DNA of 64,000 nucleotides from Triticum aestivum (GCF_018294505.1 NC_057809.1:415680959-415744958), one strand, 5' to 3'; positions 45,223 to 58,640 are shown, numbered from the stretch's first letter. Notes: generated by a model from the letters alone, not told the origin. A program made the numbers and translations.

Positions 45223-48200
45223 TTCCCGACTTAGGAGCCCCCTGCTTGATCGAATCGCTGGCGTTGTTGAGTCTAGAAAAATGTTTTGAGTCTTATAGGA
45301 TTATATATATCGGAGAGTAGGATTCTTTTTACTCCTCGGTCCCTTCGTCGCTCTAGTGAGGCTTCCTGACGTAGAGTTTTGACTCTTCTCTTCTCAAATT
45401 TCACTAAAAAAATTAGTATCACACGGGTAACTTGGAATCGTTTCGATGGTTTTGTGACGAGAACATTGTTCTTGGTGCCTCCTGACATTTAGGGGTTGTG
45501 GCAGTGTCCCGGGGAGTTGAGCTCCGAGGTGTTGTCGTCACAATTTTATTGTTGCAGTTCTGGAATACCTGAGTTTCGCCGACATCGAAAATCTCTTTTA
45601 TCCAGTTGTTGGTGAGATAACCTCGACGCCACCCAGTACTGGGACGGGAGTTCGGGAGTATTGCCATAACTCGTATAACGGATGCTTTTCGAAGGTTGAG
45701 GTAAATGATTTCCGAAGGTTTCTTGGTTATGTGTTGAAGGATGGATACAGCTGGATGTAGGATTTGTTAGTTTGGGTGAGATATTATGCTTCCCCTGTAT
45801 CCCCAACAACTAATTGCATAACCAGAAAGTTTCGGGAGTTTATAAGTGGGAATTCAAGTAGCTCCTAGGATATCTTTCTGACAGATGTATGATATAAGAT
45901 TGGGGTTCGACGTCTAGTGGTCCGCCTATCCACGGTTGGTTTTACAGTGGTCTCGTTGTGTCTTAAAGAGTCCTTGGCTATGCTGACTCGGGAACGCTAC
46001 GTATGTCATGTGCACTGCCTTGTACATGATGGTGATGTATGATCGAGCCCGTGTGGGCCCCACCACGAAAACTTCGGACGAAATCTCTATCATATGTTTG
46101 TTCCGGCTTATTCTGCAAGACAATCCTTTGTTTTGTTTTCATTGTGGTATTCGAGTTGCTTCGAAGTCAAATGTGGATTCCATCCCTTGTCTAAGTGGTG
46201 TTCTCATATTTCTATGTGAATACCAATCTTTCTCGATCATTGAGTTTGTCATGTCAATCCTTTTTCAACCGATGAGCTTTCCCTCAAGTGGATCCATTCA
46301 TTTTCAACATCCACAAGATCAACTCAATTATTCCCAATGGTGTTTGCTTCATTCGTTCCCAAATTGTTTTTGTTTTCCCATCCCTCCCACCCTTTTCTTC
46401 AAGGACTAAGATTTCTTAATCAAGTATCCATCTTATTGATGCGAAGCCTCTCCATTCCTTTTCCGTCAATGTTCTTATCCGGCGATTCTCAGGAATATTC
46501 TAACGAAGACTCAAGTTCATCATTATTCGTTCTCTTTCTTCTCTGGTGGATTCAATTCAAGCTTTGTTGATCATATTCCTTTTTCCTCGTTTCAAATGCT
46601 TTTCCATGCCGGTGCACCTCTTAATAATCCACTTCTCGCTATTCAATTGTTCTGAAGTGTTGAAGATATCTTAGAAGATTCACGGTTACATTCTCGATCC
46701 ATTCAAGTTCTTTTGAGGTTGTTATCTCATTCAAGCTATTTAATTCAACCAGCGCAATCTATCTTTTAAATCATTCAACGGTGTTTCTTTTGAGTGGGCC
46801 CTAACCCACAGGTCTTTTCCCAGGATCTTACCTGACTCTTCTAATTTTTCCCGAAGTTACTCCCAAATTCTTTTCCAAGTTTGGCGTAAGAATGAATTGT
46901 CATCAATCATTTGTATTGCTCCAAGATCTTTCAAATTCTTATCATTGTTGGCTCAACATCTTCGCTTTTCATTATTCCGGAGTGCCTCAATAACTCATGT
47001 TGGTGTTTCGCGTCGTCATTCTCAACTTTTGAAGACCGAAGAAGAGTTTTTTCCTCCAAATCTTTTCCGTTCTATCAAGGATTCGTGGTTCCAGCTTCAT
47101 GATATCCTCTCATAATTGTTTTTGATTGTGAAAATTCTTTTCACCCATCCGGAGCAATTCAGGAGTCTTCTCAGTTTGATTCTTCGAAGCCCATCATCTC
47201 AGAATTTATTCATTCTCAGTTTTCAGCTCTCGTTCTCCAAATCTTACCGGTGCATCGATCAAATATCCTCTAATCAGTTCATGATCTCTTCGTTCTCTTG
47301 TATCTAAACTCTCTCGTGTATCTTCGTTCATTTGCTAATTTTTACCGGTGATTCATCCCTTTACTTCGTTCGGTTTTCAATTCTTACGGTGGTTCTTCCA
47401 AGATTCTTCTTCCTTCGTTTATCATATCAATTTATTCATTCATGCCTTCCAAATTCTACCGGTGGATCATTGAAGTCTTTTCTCAAGTTTGTGCTATATC
47501 TCTCTTAATCCTTTCTACGAGAATAAGTAGTGTGCCAAATCCATTGTTTGTCATCAATTTAATTGGTGAAGGATAAGCATAATATAATTCTTATTCTTGT
47601 TTCATCGAGTGAATTAAATTCCTTATTCCGGAGGCTCTTCAAATTCTCGGTTTCACTTGATTCATCTTTCTTTTCCCGGAGTTCCAAGCTCTCTCAATTT
47701 TCTCGTCATGAAGATCCATCTAATCATTGCAAGGCTTCACCTTGTGTTTTCAACTTCTCTTTCCTTTTGTTTGATCATTCTTTTGTTACCGGAGTTCTTC
47801 ATGGAGGCTCTACATGATGGTTCATCAAGGATTTAATTCCTTCTTGAAGTGTTTATTGAGATTCTTTTCAGAGGAGTTCAAACATTCTTTATCTGGCATT
47901 CCGAAGTGCAATTCTTTCTACCTTATCTTTTGAAGTGGTGTTATGCCATTCTTGACAATTTGAGCTCGTGTTTCATGATTCACATGTTGTCAAGAATGAG
48001 ATATTGTAAATCCACCAATCTCTTCGTTGGAGTTATCTTGTGTCATGTTTCACCTAAAGCCTTCCCTAAGGATTGTTGCTATTTATGGTGCTCATAAATG
48101 ACCCAAGTTCTTCATTTATCCTCCCGGTGAATAAGTTTCTCGTCTCCTTGTTGATATCAATCCAATCTATTGTTTCCGTTAGTTGCAGAATTTCACCTCA

Positions 48201-48740
48201 TAGTTTTGAGATGTTCTCCATAAGCCCACTACAACCTTATTCTTTTCGTTGTTGGTTTTCCAACAACTCCGTTTGACCCTTCTCCTAAAGAGGCTTTTTC
48301 AAGCTCATTTGAGGTAGAAGATGTTGTTTTCTCCTTTGTTCTTTTGATTCCATTCCTACATTTGTTCCGGAGGCATTGTGATGTTGCTCTCTTCGACCCA
48401 TCATCTTGTTTTGCCAAGTTCAGATTCTATGCCTTCCATTTCCAACCGGACTGTTGTCATAATTGATCCTTATCATTCTTTGTACATCTCGTTCTACCGG
48501 AGTGCTTGCATGTACTTCTTGCCCATTGCAACCCTTTTTCTCATGTCTTTCAACCTACAGGGTTCTCATGATGTTTTTTGTTCCTCTTTCCTAATGGAGT
48601 GTTTCCAACTTTGTTCATCTTCGTTGCTTTCTTTCATTCAATTTGTTCAACCTCACAAGGTTCTTTGGTTTCACTCATTTGTCAAAGAAGCAACTTTGTT
48701 TTACCTCTTCCTATTCCGTTTTCTATCCAGTACCATCCTA

Positions 48741-48777
48741 GATCTCGTCCCGAGATCCTTTCGTAGAGGTGGAGTGT
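48741..48777 (+). promoter_or_regulatory. Palindrome and polypurine tract before 3' LTR
   Basis: GATCTCGTCCCGAGATC (7-bp stems around a 3-nt loop) is followed by GTAGAGGTGGAG and the 3' LTR. The family-B LARD has the equivalent arrangement at 54251-54286 on the minus strand. Chromoviruses of the Tekay/Del group carry a similar phrase at the end of their polyprotein. Confidence 0.7.
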
Positions 48778-49995
48778 TGTGACGCCCTGAGACCGATGGT
48801 CGAGAAGACTTCCATATGTTTCGGGTTTCGCCGTGTGTTTCATTTGTGCCTGCCCTTTTATTTTTCCATTTCTTCATGTCATCATGCCATCGTGTCATTA
48901 ATCTTTGCAACTCAAATAAATAAACCATATGTATTTTCAGTCCATTTAAACGGAGGGAATTCATATGGTGATTGTCTTTATAACATATCCTCCCGATATT
49001 AGGGAGCTATTATAAATATTCCATTAACTTGGAATCACCCATAACACAATTGCACTACTCTTCAACTCTTCTTTTATCCGACTCAACTTCATATTTTTCC
49101 TTGTCATCTCTCTCAAGCCACACCCATGCATTATCACATCTCACTTCCTTCTTTTTTTCATGTCTTTGCAAGTGACTTTATTCCTCCTCCTTTAATGTTC
49201 ATCTTTTCCCTATAAATCTTGCCTCTTTCCTACACCCTCTCTGTCAGATTTCATCCCATTCGAAGTTGTTTGGGTCAGGTTCAAAAATGATTGAAGTTTG
49301 AGAATAATTCAAACTCTAATTATTTTTCTACCTTCTAAAAATGCCAGAGAAATTTATTCAAACCTACATAAATCCAGGGTTCGAGGTATATATTTATATA
49401 TCTCATATCCCTAACCAAAAACCCCTGGATTTCCCCCTTTGTTGATTGTTTATTTATATAAACAATAAATTAAATAAACGAAAGAATTTGGAGGGAGTGG
49501 AGAGCCCAGGAGCCTCCCTCTCCTCTGGGCCACCCAGCCAGTCCGCCCTGCTCCCCTCAGCCCACCAGAGGCCCAACCGGCACCCCCCATCCTAACCCTA
49601 GCCTGTCTCCCACGCTCCCTCTCGTCCTCCCGATATCGCCGCCACCCACGCATGCAGGTAGCCCAGAACCACTCGATCTCCTCGATCCCCATCGCTCTCT
49701 CCCTCACCTTCTCTCTCGCACACGCAGGAGCCCTCGTGCTCGATCCCGATCCCATAGCAACCGCTCTTCCTTCCCGAGGCCGCCGCTGGTGCCCCAAGTT
49801 TCCCCTCGTCCTCGACCCCCATCTCTCCCTCGACCCGGCTCACCATCGACGCCCTTCACGCGGCCCCCTTCCTCTGTATCGCCTCCCACCGCGCCCTGCT
49901 GCTGCATCCATATGCCACCGCCATCAATCTCCGGCCTGGAGGTCAACTCCGGCGCCCTCTGCCTCGCGTCGTCCCACCGCCTCCGTCGAGCCGGT
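48778..49995 (+). repeat. 3' LTR of family-A LARD (A5), first 1.2 kb
   Basis: Starts TGTGACGCCCTGAGACC and follows A4 closely with few substitutions and small indels. It is interrupted at CCGGT|TGTGACG by the family-B LARD. The rest of this LTR would lie beyond the window. Confidence 0.92.
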
Positions 49996-50293
49996 TGTGA
50001 CGCCCCCGATTTGACCGTACACTAATCATACACGCAAACGTGTACAATCACGATCAGGGACTCACTGGAAGATATCACAACACAACTTACAAATAAAATA
50101 AGTCATACAAGCATCATATTACAAGCCAGGGGCCTCGAGGGCTCGAATACAAGAGCTTGATCATAGACGAGTCAGCGGAAGTAACAATATCTGAGTACAG
50201 ACATAAGTTAAACAAGAATGCCTTAAGAAGGCTAGTACAAACTGTGATACAGGTCGAAAGAGGCACAAGCCTCCTGCCTGGGATCCTCCTAAA

Positions 50294-50394
50294 CTACTCA
50301 TGGTCGTCGTTAGCGGGCTGCACGTAGAAGTAGGCACCTCCAGTGTAGTAGGAGTCATCATCGACGGTGGCGTCTGGCTCCTGGGCTCCATCGT
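50294..50394 (-). CDS. Candidate LTR micro-gene, terminal exon (B1)
   Basis: 101 nt on the minus strand after acceptor GCGACCAG. It reads DDGAQEPDATVDDDSYYTGG then AYFYVQPANDDHE and stop. Compared with B3 I count four synonymous and five replacement codon changes, more synonymous than random drift would give. Confidence 0.45.
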
Positions 50395-51699
50395 CTGGTC
50401 GCAGCAATCGGGTATAGAAAGGGGGAAAAGGGGGAACAAAGCAACCGTGAGTACTCATCCAAAGTACTCGCAAGCACAGTGCTACACTACATATGTATGC
50501 ATTGGTATCAAATGGAAAAGGGGGTATCATATGTGGACTGAACTGCAGAATGCCGGAATAAGAGGGGGATAGCTAGTCCTGTCGAAGACTACGCTTCTGG
50601 CAACCTCCATCTTGCAGCATGTAGAAGAGTAGATGGTAAGTTTACCAAGTATCATCGCATAGCATAATCCTACCCGGCGATCCTCCCCTCGTCGCCCTGT
50701 TAGAGAGTGATCACCGGGTTGTATCTAGCACTTGGAAGGGTGTGTTTTATTAAGTATCCGGTTCTAGTTGTCATAAGGTCAAGGTACAACTCCGGGTCAT
50801 CCTTTTACCGAGGGACACGACTATTCGAATAGATCAACTTCCCTGCAGGGGTGCACCACATTTCCCAACACGCTCGATCCCCTTTGTCCAGACACACTTT
50901 TCTGGGTCATGCCCGGCATCAGAAGATCAACACGTCACAGCCCTACCTAGGCACAAAAGAGAGGTCAGCACGCCGGTCTAAATCCTATGGCGCAGGGTCT
51001 GGGCCCATCACCCTTTGCACACCTGCACGTTGCGAACGCGGCCGGAAGCAGAACTAGACCCTTAATACAAGAGCAGGCTTCCAGTCCAATCCGGCGCGCG
51101 CCGCTCAGTCGCTGACGTCACGAAGGCTTCGGCTGATACCACAATGTCGAGTGCCCATAATTGTCCCTGCATAGATGGTTAGTGCGTATAGGCCAGTGGC
51201 CAGACTCAGATCAAATACCAAGATCTTGTTAAGCGTGTTAAGTATCCGCGAACGCCGACCAGGGCCAGGCCCACCTCTCTCCTAAATGGTCTCAACCTGC
51301 CATGTCGCTCCGCCACAAAGTAACAGTCAGGGGCCGTCGGGAACCCAGGCCCACCTCTACTGGGATGGAGGCACCTGCCCCTTCAGCCCCCATCTCCCAA
51401 CAGTATCATAAGTAATGTAACAGTATAAAGTATATAGCATATGCCCGTGATCACCTCCCGAAGTGATCACGGCCCAGTAGTATAGCATGGCAGACGGACA
51501 AGAGTGTAGGGCCACTGATGGAACACTAGCATCCTATACTAAGCATTTAGGATTGCAGGTAAGGTATCAACAGTTGTAGCAGCAATGACAGGCTATGCAT
51601 CAGGAAAGGATTAACGGAAAGCAGTAACATGCTACACTACTCTAATGCAAGCAGTATAGAGAAGATTAGGCGATATCTGGTGATCAAGGGGGGGCTTTC

Positions 51700-51774
51700 C
51701 TGGTTACTCTGGCAAGAAGGAGGGGTCATCTCCGATGTAGTCGAACACACGGACATCGGCACCGGTCTCGGAGT
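51700..51774 (-). pseudogene. LTR micro-gene middle exon, broken (B1)
   Basis: 75 nt after acceptor TCGGTAG, reading SETGADVRVFDYIGDDPSFL and PE, then TAA where B3 has CAA. The donor is GAAAG instead of GCAAG. Both changes would silence this copy. Confidence 0.4.
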
Positions 51775-54700
51775 CTACCGAAAAGGAGTAATGGAGAGGG
51801 AACACAATAAATAATAGAGCAATCAAATGTAACACAAAGCAAGTCGCGGCAATACGTTGTGTTAGGGGTGACCTAACGTAGGGATAGGCGATACCGGCGA
51901 AGGGGGGAAACATCCAGGAAAGTATTCTCGGTGTTTCGTGTTTTTGGACAGATGAACCGGAGAGGGAAAGTTGCGTGTTCTCTATGCTAGGGATGTGTGA
52001 CGGACGAATGGGCTGCGTATTCGGATTCGTCTCGTCGTTCTGAGCAATTTTCATGTATAAAACTTTTTCGTCTAACATGCGGATTATTTTATATGAATTT
52101 TTAAAGCTTTAATAATATTCTAGAATTTTTGGAATTGTTTTGAATTTGAAAGTTAATTTCTAAAGTGCAGTCAACCCAATCAACTTTTGACTAGTCAAAA
52201 GGGATAGCATGACCCACATGTCATGGTCATAGGTGTAGATTACTTAAGCTAAATTAATTTAAACTAGGGGGCCATATGTCATTGTTTATATAGACTAATT
52301 AGCACTAAATTACATCATACCTAAACTAGCCCTAATTAAGCCTAGCCTAATTAAACCATGGGCCGTCCGGTGGCATAGCCAGCCGTGGCTGTGTACACAC
52401 GCGCACACACGGAACACAATAGCTAGGGGTTACTTCTGTTCCCTGTTAACAGAACAAAGCATTTTGCGATTTTTATAGAATTTAATCCATGTCGTATTTG
52501 AATTTAGTCCAATGGAATAATTTGGAGGTTTTCATGTGAACTCCTAACACAAATTAATTTCAACGAAGTTAGACTTTATACGACCATAGTTTATGTCGCC
52601 ATCTAGAGAGCTAAGAAGGTAGAAATAGAAAAAGCTAGCCAGCGCTACAGTAACATTCAGTTACTGTAGCAGCGGCAGCAGAGCAGCGAAACGCAGCGGC
52701 ATGAGCGGCGAGGGTGCGGCGGCAAGCAGGCAAGCAGCAGCAGTCAGCGGCATGGCGCGTACGCGGCCAGGCAATGCCGCGCACGGCCGGGATGCGGCCC
52801 GGGCAGCGTTGCCGGAGCCAGTGGTAGGCGGAGGCGACGACAACGCTGAGCGTGGGCGGGAGACTGCGGAGGCGCGCGCGTGGCCGGGGGGTGGCGCGGG
52901 GATGGACATGAGAAGGAGCAGACGCGCACCGGAGCACGAGTGCGGCCACGGCGTGGTCCGGCCACGACGGCCATGGGCGGATGCACGGCTGGGCTCTTTC
53001 GATCGGGCATGACGAGCTGCGTGGAACGATGGCAGCATCAAGGCAGAAGGCAACCGAAACTATGCCGACGACGTGCTAAGGCAGAGGCAGGGGCTCCGGT
53101 TCAATGGAAATTGAGGACACGAACATGTTGTTGACGAACCAAAGGAGCTACGCGTATGTTTCACTAGAGCACCAGAAGCACGGCAGTAGTTTCAACTCAT
53201 CCCGAGGAGGACAAGGACGATGACGGTGAGCTCGACAACGGCGGCGGAGCAGCAGTAATGGCGACGACAACTAAAGGGCAAGATTAATGGCGCTAGCAGA
53301 GGGGAAATGTTGGGGTGCTTACGTAGGAGCACACGGTGGCTCATTGGAAGGTTAGGAGCGGCAGAGGGCGACGGGATCGTCGACGAACGCCGGCGACAGC
53401 AGAGGAGGAGATCGGCTCGATCCGTCGACTTGGGACTCTCCTGCTCGATCTGCTCCTCGAGGAAGACGTACTGTACGACGAAGGAGCGGCCGGGCATGGC
53501 CTCACCGCACGGGGACGACGGCGGGGGTGAGGATGACGAAGGCCATGGCGGGCAGCGCTTGGGCGCGAACAAAAATGACGATGACGGCGCGAGAGAGGGA
53601 GATGATGGGGACTAGGGTTCATGTACGGGGTCTAGGGGGGCCTTATAGATGTCAGGGAGGGGCTGGATGCTCGGCACGTGGCCATCCATGGCCACGGACG
53701 TGGGCGCGGCGTCCACCCAGCCTCTGATGAACAGAGAGGTTGGGGACGAGCTCTAGGTGGGTTGGGCCTTGCCTGTTTATTTCAAGGCCCAGGTACACAG
53801 TAGTTTAGTTTCTGTTTTCTTTTCCTTTTATTGCTCCTGTTTTTTTCAATTAATTTTTGTATCAAATGAATTTTGTTGCCATTAAAACTTTGCCCAAAAA
53901 CACTTTGTATTATTAGGAGCTATCACACAATTTTTGGTCGCAATTGGAGTTAAATAAATAATTGCTTATTTTGAAAAGGCTATTTTTATTTTCTGTTAGA
54001 ATACTTATTAATTTCCTAGGAATTTATTTGTGAGCCCAACAAAGTTGGTTTCAACATCAAGATGATCAGGGAATTTATAGAACTATTCGAACATTTTAGT
54101 TTTACTGTTTGAAGAACTAATTATTTTGACTTGATTTTAAAATTTGAACTTGAACTCGGTTTGGACCAAAGTGCCGTTTAGCAAATTAAGTGCAATGACA
54201 TGGCACCGTTAGGGTGTGATTACTGTAGCTTAACTACTAGGGTGTTACAAATCTCCTCCACTACAAGAAATCTCGTCCCGAGATTTAAGAGGTGGAGTAG
54301 GGGAAAGTGCTGGTTACGAAATTCTAACGAGTGTTCCCGGTCTTGGTTGCTCTTCTCGAATAGGTCGACCCACTACGTTGATGTCTTCATTTCCCTACTC
54401 CGGGTCATCATGATAAAGTCGTCATCCTATCTTCGGAAAACTCCATCGTACTTACGGAAGAATAAAGGGTGGGCATTCTGGGAGAACAGACCTCTGCGAG
54501 GTCGACTTTATGGTTGATAATATCGAGGAAGGTGGTGGAAGTAACTCTCGAATTGAAACTTACAAAAATATCGAGAGCAAAGTAAGGAGGTATCATGGGA
54601 AGTTTCGAGCGGGCAGGCAATCGTTCGATGCCTGAAACAGGGCGTGAAAAGGGGTTCAAAGCAATGGGAATAAGTATTGTGTCTGATACCAGAATTGATG

Positions 54701-56888
54701 ATCTCTCGGAAGGTGGCTCGTGAATCACATACGAGGCCAAGTGTGAGGAATTAACTTTGGAAACCGGGGGTGTATAGGAGAGTCAGGTTTCGATCCTGTG
54801 GAACTGTGGGTTATGGGCCCACCATGTGGTTAAACATAGGGAAGGCATTGACACCTTGCACGGTCATGATAGCAAGACATGTCAAAGGGTAGCCTATCAG
54901 TTATGTCGACAACAATGTCGATACCAAGGGCGAGGGACGAAGAGAACCATTTTCCTACTCGTTGAACGAGGCGGACCATTAGGCAAAGTTCTCGTCCATC
55001 GGTGGCTATCAGAATGTAATCAACAAAAGTAACATGGTCTTTCTGGCAGAGTGGTACAACGAGGTGTTTACATAAGCAGGGATATATTACTGCTTATATA
55101 ATATAGATCACAAGAAGGTTTAAACAAACCAATGGAAAGGAAAAGTGATTATCAGGTTTAAACAGAACAATGGAATGGAAAATGTGTTTAAACACATATT
55201 TCAAGGGTATATCCTTCCGAAGGACAAGCAGAGCATGATATCCATGAAAGGATATAATGTAGAAAACTATTTAGGTAAGGTGAGAGAAATTTCATGACAT
55301 TACCCATACAATGGTGTTTGGATAATTGAGCAAGAAACATTTAGCATTGGGATTCAAATGTTCTTTGTTGAAAATTGGAGTACCATAGACATGCTTCGAG
55401 ATAGCGTTGGCGTGGTCTTCAAGCAAAGGTTAGACTCAGGATGCCTGAGAAGAGGTGTGACAAAAATCGACGAGATGACAATATAAGATTCTCAGGAAAT
55501 GAACTATAGGAGCAAGTTCTGAAACAAGGGTTCATCATTAAACCATGGAGAGGATGAGGAGGTGGCGGATGGACACAGCGGCAATTCATCGAGGCTTCCA
55601 AAAATATGGATTTCCACAATTAAGTGAACAAGGTGATAGCATTGGACACACCGAAGTATATAATGAGGTATGTTTGATGATAACATCCACAATTAAATAT
55701 TGAATGAAAATGCACCTGGAAATATGGACCAAGTAGGACGATCAAAGTTAGAATGGTGATTTGATAACTAAACTATCGGCCATTCACTTCTAAACAATAG
55801 GGTTGCTAGAAGTTTTGAAGTCGCACATCATAGATCAATTGTCGGTTTTCCGGTTAGAAACAACACGGTGAACAAGGAGCGAACGGATATGGCAAGGAGT
55901 ATCACCTGTATCAAGAATTCTTAAGAGGTGGTGAAATTCTCACGACATTCTTGACATAAAAAATGGTAATACTCCAAGGTAAAGAACAAATGCTGGATAG
56001 TAAGGATCTCAAGGTATATCACGAAACACGAACAAGTTTGTGTTGAACATAAGGCAATAAAGTGGTCGGTGATAACACAAATCATTGAGGGAAAGGATGG
56101 TACTTCTCATCATGAATTCAATTGATATCCTGGAAGGAGTCAAAATGTTGACAATGATCATGACAAATTTGTCGAGAGGTTTCAAGAAGATATAATCGAT
56201 CGGTGATGACATCAAGTCAACAGAACGATGAAGCAAAAAATTATTGGAACCACGAGTACGACACAAACTCGAAATCAGGCTTGTTGTTCAAGACGAAATG
56301 ATATGACGAGGAAAATCGATGTAAGCTTAGCTCATCGTCAAAAGTGGTGCTCCGGGGATAAGGCCCAGGTAGCATAGTTAAAAATTAGCCCAATAATGGT
56401 ATAGCCGATCAGGCTAGGAATGATGGGAAGGATTATTAAACTCATAAGCAACGAAAATTAACTAGGGTTATCAAACCGGAATGAGGAATCGGTTCACATA
56501 TCGGTGTTCTCGGTTGACGACAACCCAGAACCCAGAAAAATTGAAATCGGTGAGAAATAACAGTTGATGAAGAACCCATAAGAAGTTATGCAGTTCCATG
56601 ACATTATCAAGATATCCTAGTGTAATACTCGATGGTAGATCAAAGTAAAGGTTGGACAGGTGCAATGATCTACACAAGACAAGTACTTAACTTGTCCGAT
56701 AAATGGTATTAATGAGAAAATATGGTCGGAACCATTATTGCAAAGGATCAAACATAGATACAGGACGAACTTATAACAAGGGGATTAATATCATTTACAA
56801 GAAGCTTCGATGATAAGTTTCACATCGGGTCCATGGGCATGAACGCAAAGGCTCAAGGTCCACTCCCACTTCTTCCGTGCATAACCTT

Positions 56889-57410
56889 TCATTTTACTTC
56901 TCGCTTTTGATGAAGCTGTGTACAAATTTTATTTAGAAAAATACCATAAGAGTATGGAATGAATTCAACAATATAACCATCGCATAAAGCATTCTTTTCA
57001 TGATCTACAAGCATAGAATATTTACTACTCTGCACATAAGCAAAATTCTTCTTATTCAGAATAGTGGGAGTATCATAAGAAACTCGAATACTATAAATTG
57101 TTTCCACATTAAAAGAGTAATGTTCAGGAAAAGGGTAATCATAATCATGACAAGTTTTATAAATATAATCATCACTATTTTTTATAGCATAAGTATCATC
57201 ACAATAATTATCATAAGTAGCAACTTTGTTCTCATCATAATCGATTGAAACCTCTTTCAAGATAGTGGAATCATTACTAAATAAAGTCACGACCTCTCCA
57301 AATCCACTTTCATAATTGTCAAAATAATATTCAACATCCTCCAAAATAGTGGGATCATTACTTCCTAAAGTTGACACTCTTCCAAACCCACTTTCATCAA
57401 TATAACCACG
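56889..57410 (-). pseudogene. Athila-type accessory ORF fragment inside LARD B
   Basis: Minus-strand 163-codon frame, plus upstream ESGFGRVSTL, containing ESGFGEVVTLF, PTILEDVEYYFDNY and VDHEKNALCDGYIVEF. These match the ORF at 19557-20402 in order, but with a long Asp/Tyr-rich insertion. No LTR or target duplication marks its edges. It is either an old capture by the LARD or a remnant of a larger insertion. Confidence 0.55.
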
Positions 57411-58640
57411 TAGAAGCTTCCGGGTTTACACGGATTAGAAAAGGCATAGCTTCAACCCATCGGGGCATCATAGAAACATATACCACAATCTTCAAGAGTA
57501 AATAGCACCAGCTCAAAAGCAGAGAATGGTTGGCCAAACACAGAATAGGATTTACTAATGGCATTATATATCATAGGAAGAACTTCCAAAGTGATTGAAT
57601 ATGAAGGACGTTGTCGGGTAAAATCTAACAAAGGATCCGATGGTCCTCAAGGGATCTGATGTAAGCATCGGTATTCAACCAGAGGAAGAAATAATCCAAG
57701 AAGATCAAATTATAGAAACAACTGACTTAATTCAAAGCTCAATTGCAAAGGAAGTATGAATTCCAAAACAAGGTATCAGAAGCAATGCTCTGATTAGGGA
57801 TGGATAAGTTGAATAGACTTAGGGGTACATTCGACGACAACTTGATTGGTCGAGGACCAGCTCATGTTCAAAATGACGTCTGAGCCAGAAGGATGAATCC
57901 TAGGGTCTGATTAAGGAATGTGAGAATTCCCAACATAATGATTCAACAGACTCAAATTGATAATGACTAAGGATGCCAATAAGATTACCGGACTTATGAG
58001 GTTAATCATAATGCAAGCAAGCAAGAATTTCAAGAGCAAATAGGTTGTTGAGGATTTTCGGGGATCGAATGGTATTTCTAAGACTTTTGTGAAATACATG
58101 AATCAACTGGGGATGAGCGGATACTTGATAACTGCGAGAAATTATCCGCAAGGGTATGTCTGCGGCAAAGAGCTGCAAAGCGGTGGGCACAAAGGATTCT
58201 CGAATTATCGAAGAAATTTTCAGGGTATCAAGTAATAACAGGGGAAACTAGGAACAAAAGTAAGAACGACAAGTGTAAGCAGTTATCCATAAGGATTTAT
58301 CGGTGGTCGGGAATAGCAAAAGTGGTGGGCACAAGGTCTCGAAAGAATAACGGAGAGTATCTTCGGAATCTTCTGGTGAAGCAGGCCATCATCTGGAATG
58401 AAGGGGCTCTTCGGGAGAAAGTATTAACGAGAACCTAGAGTTAGAGTTAGCAAAATCATTTAACCCAAATAGAAGAGAGTTCAGAGTCCCAGAGTAAGGA
58501 TCGAGGAGTAAAAGATCCTAATACCACCCAAATGGTGACGTGGTCCCGTAAGACACACAACCATGTTAGTAAAAAGTTTTATAATGTCTAGACTCAACTT
58601 CGGCCAAGGAGTGTGGAAGGGGGGATTCCTACAGGCAGTC

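Larger units (their letters stand above)
45207..48777 (+). mobile_element. Non-coding interior of family-A LARD
   Basis: 3571 bp with no gag, protease, RT or integrase frame. The plus strand is strongly pyrimidine-rich from ~46080 to 48760, with recurrent CCGG(A/T) islands such as TTCCGGAGTGC, TACCGGAGTTC and TACCGGTGGTTC. The size is close to the ~3.5 kb conserved interior of Sukkula-type LARDs, as I recall it. Such elements must borrow proteins from a related autonomous element. Confidence 0.85.
49996..54249 (-). repeat. 3' LTR of family-B LARD (B1)
   Basis: 4254 bp. On the minus strand it starts TGTAACACCCTAGTAG and ends ATCGGGGGCGTCACA. A polypurine tract and palindrome lie outside the start, so it is the 3' LTR. 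TATA at 53642-53650 (minus) and a GC-rich leader at ~52660-53640. The copies at 58657 and 59961-63585 match it. Confidence 0.92.

Noticed and set aside
52660..53640. Several GC-rich frames in LTR B1 as host exons
   Set aside because: They are frames on both strands in the GC-rich leader with no conserved motif and no match to frames in B3 at the same place.
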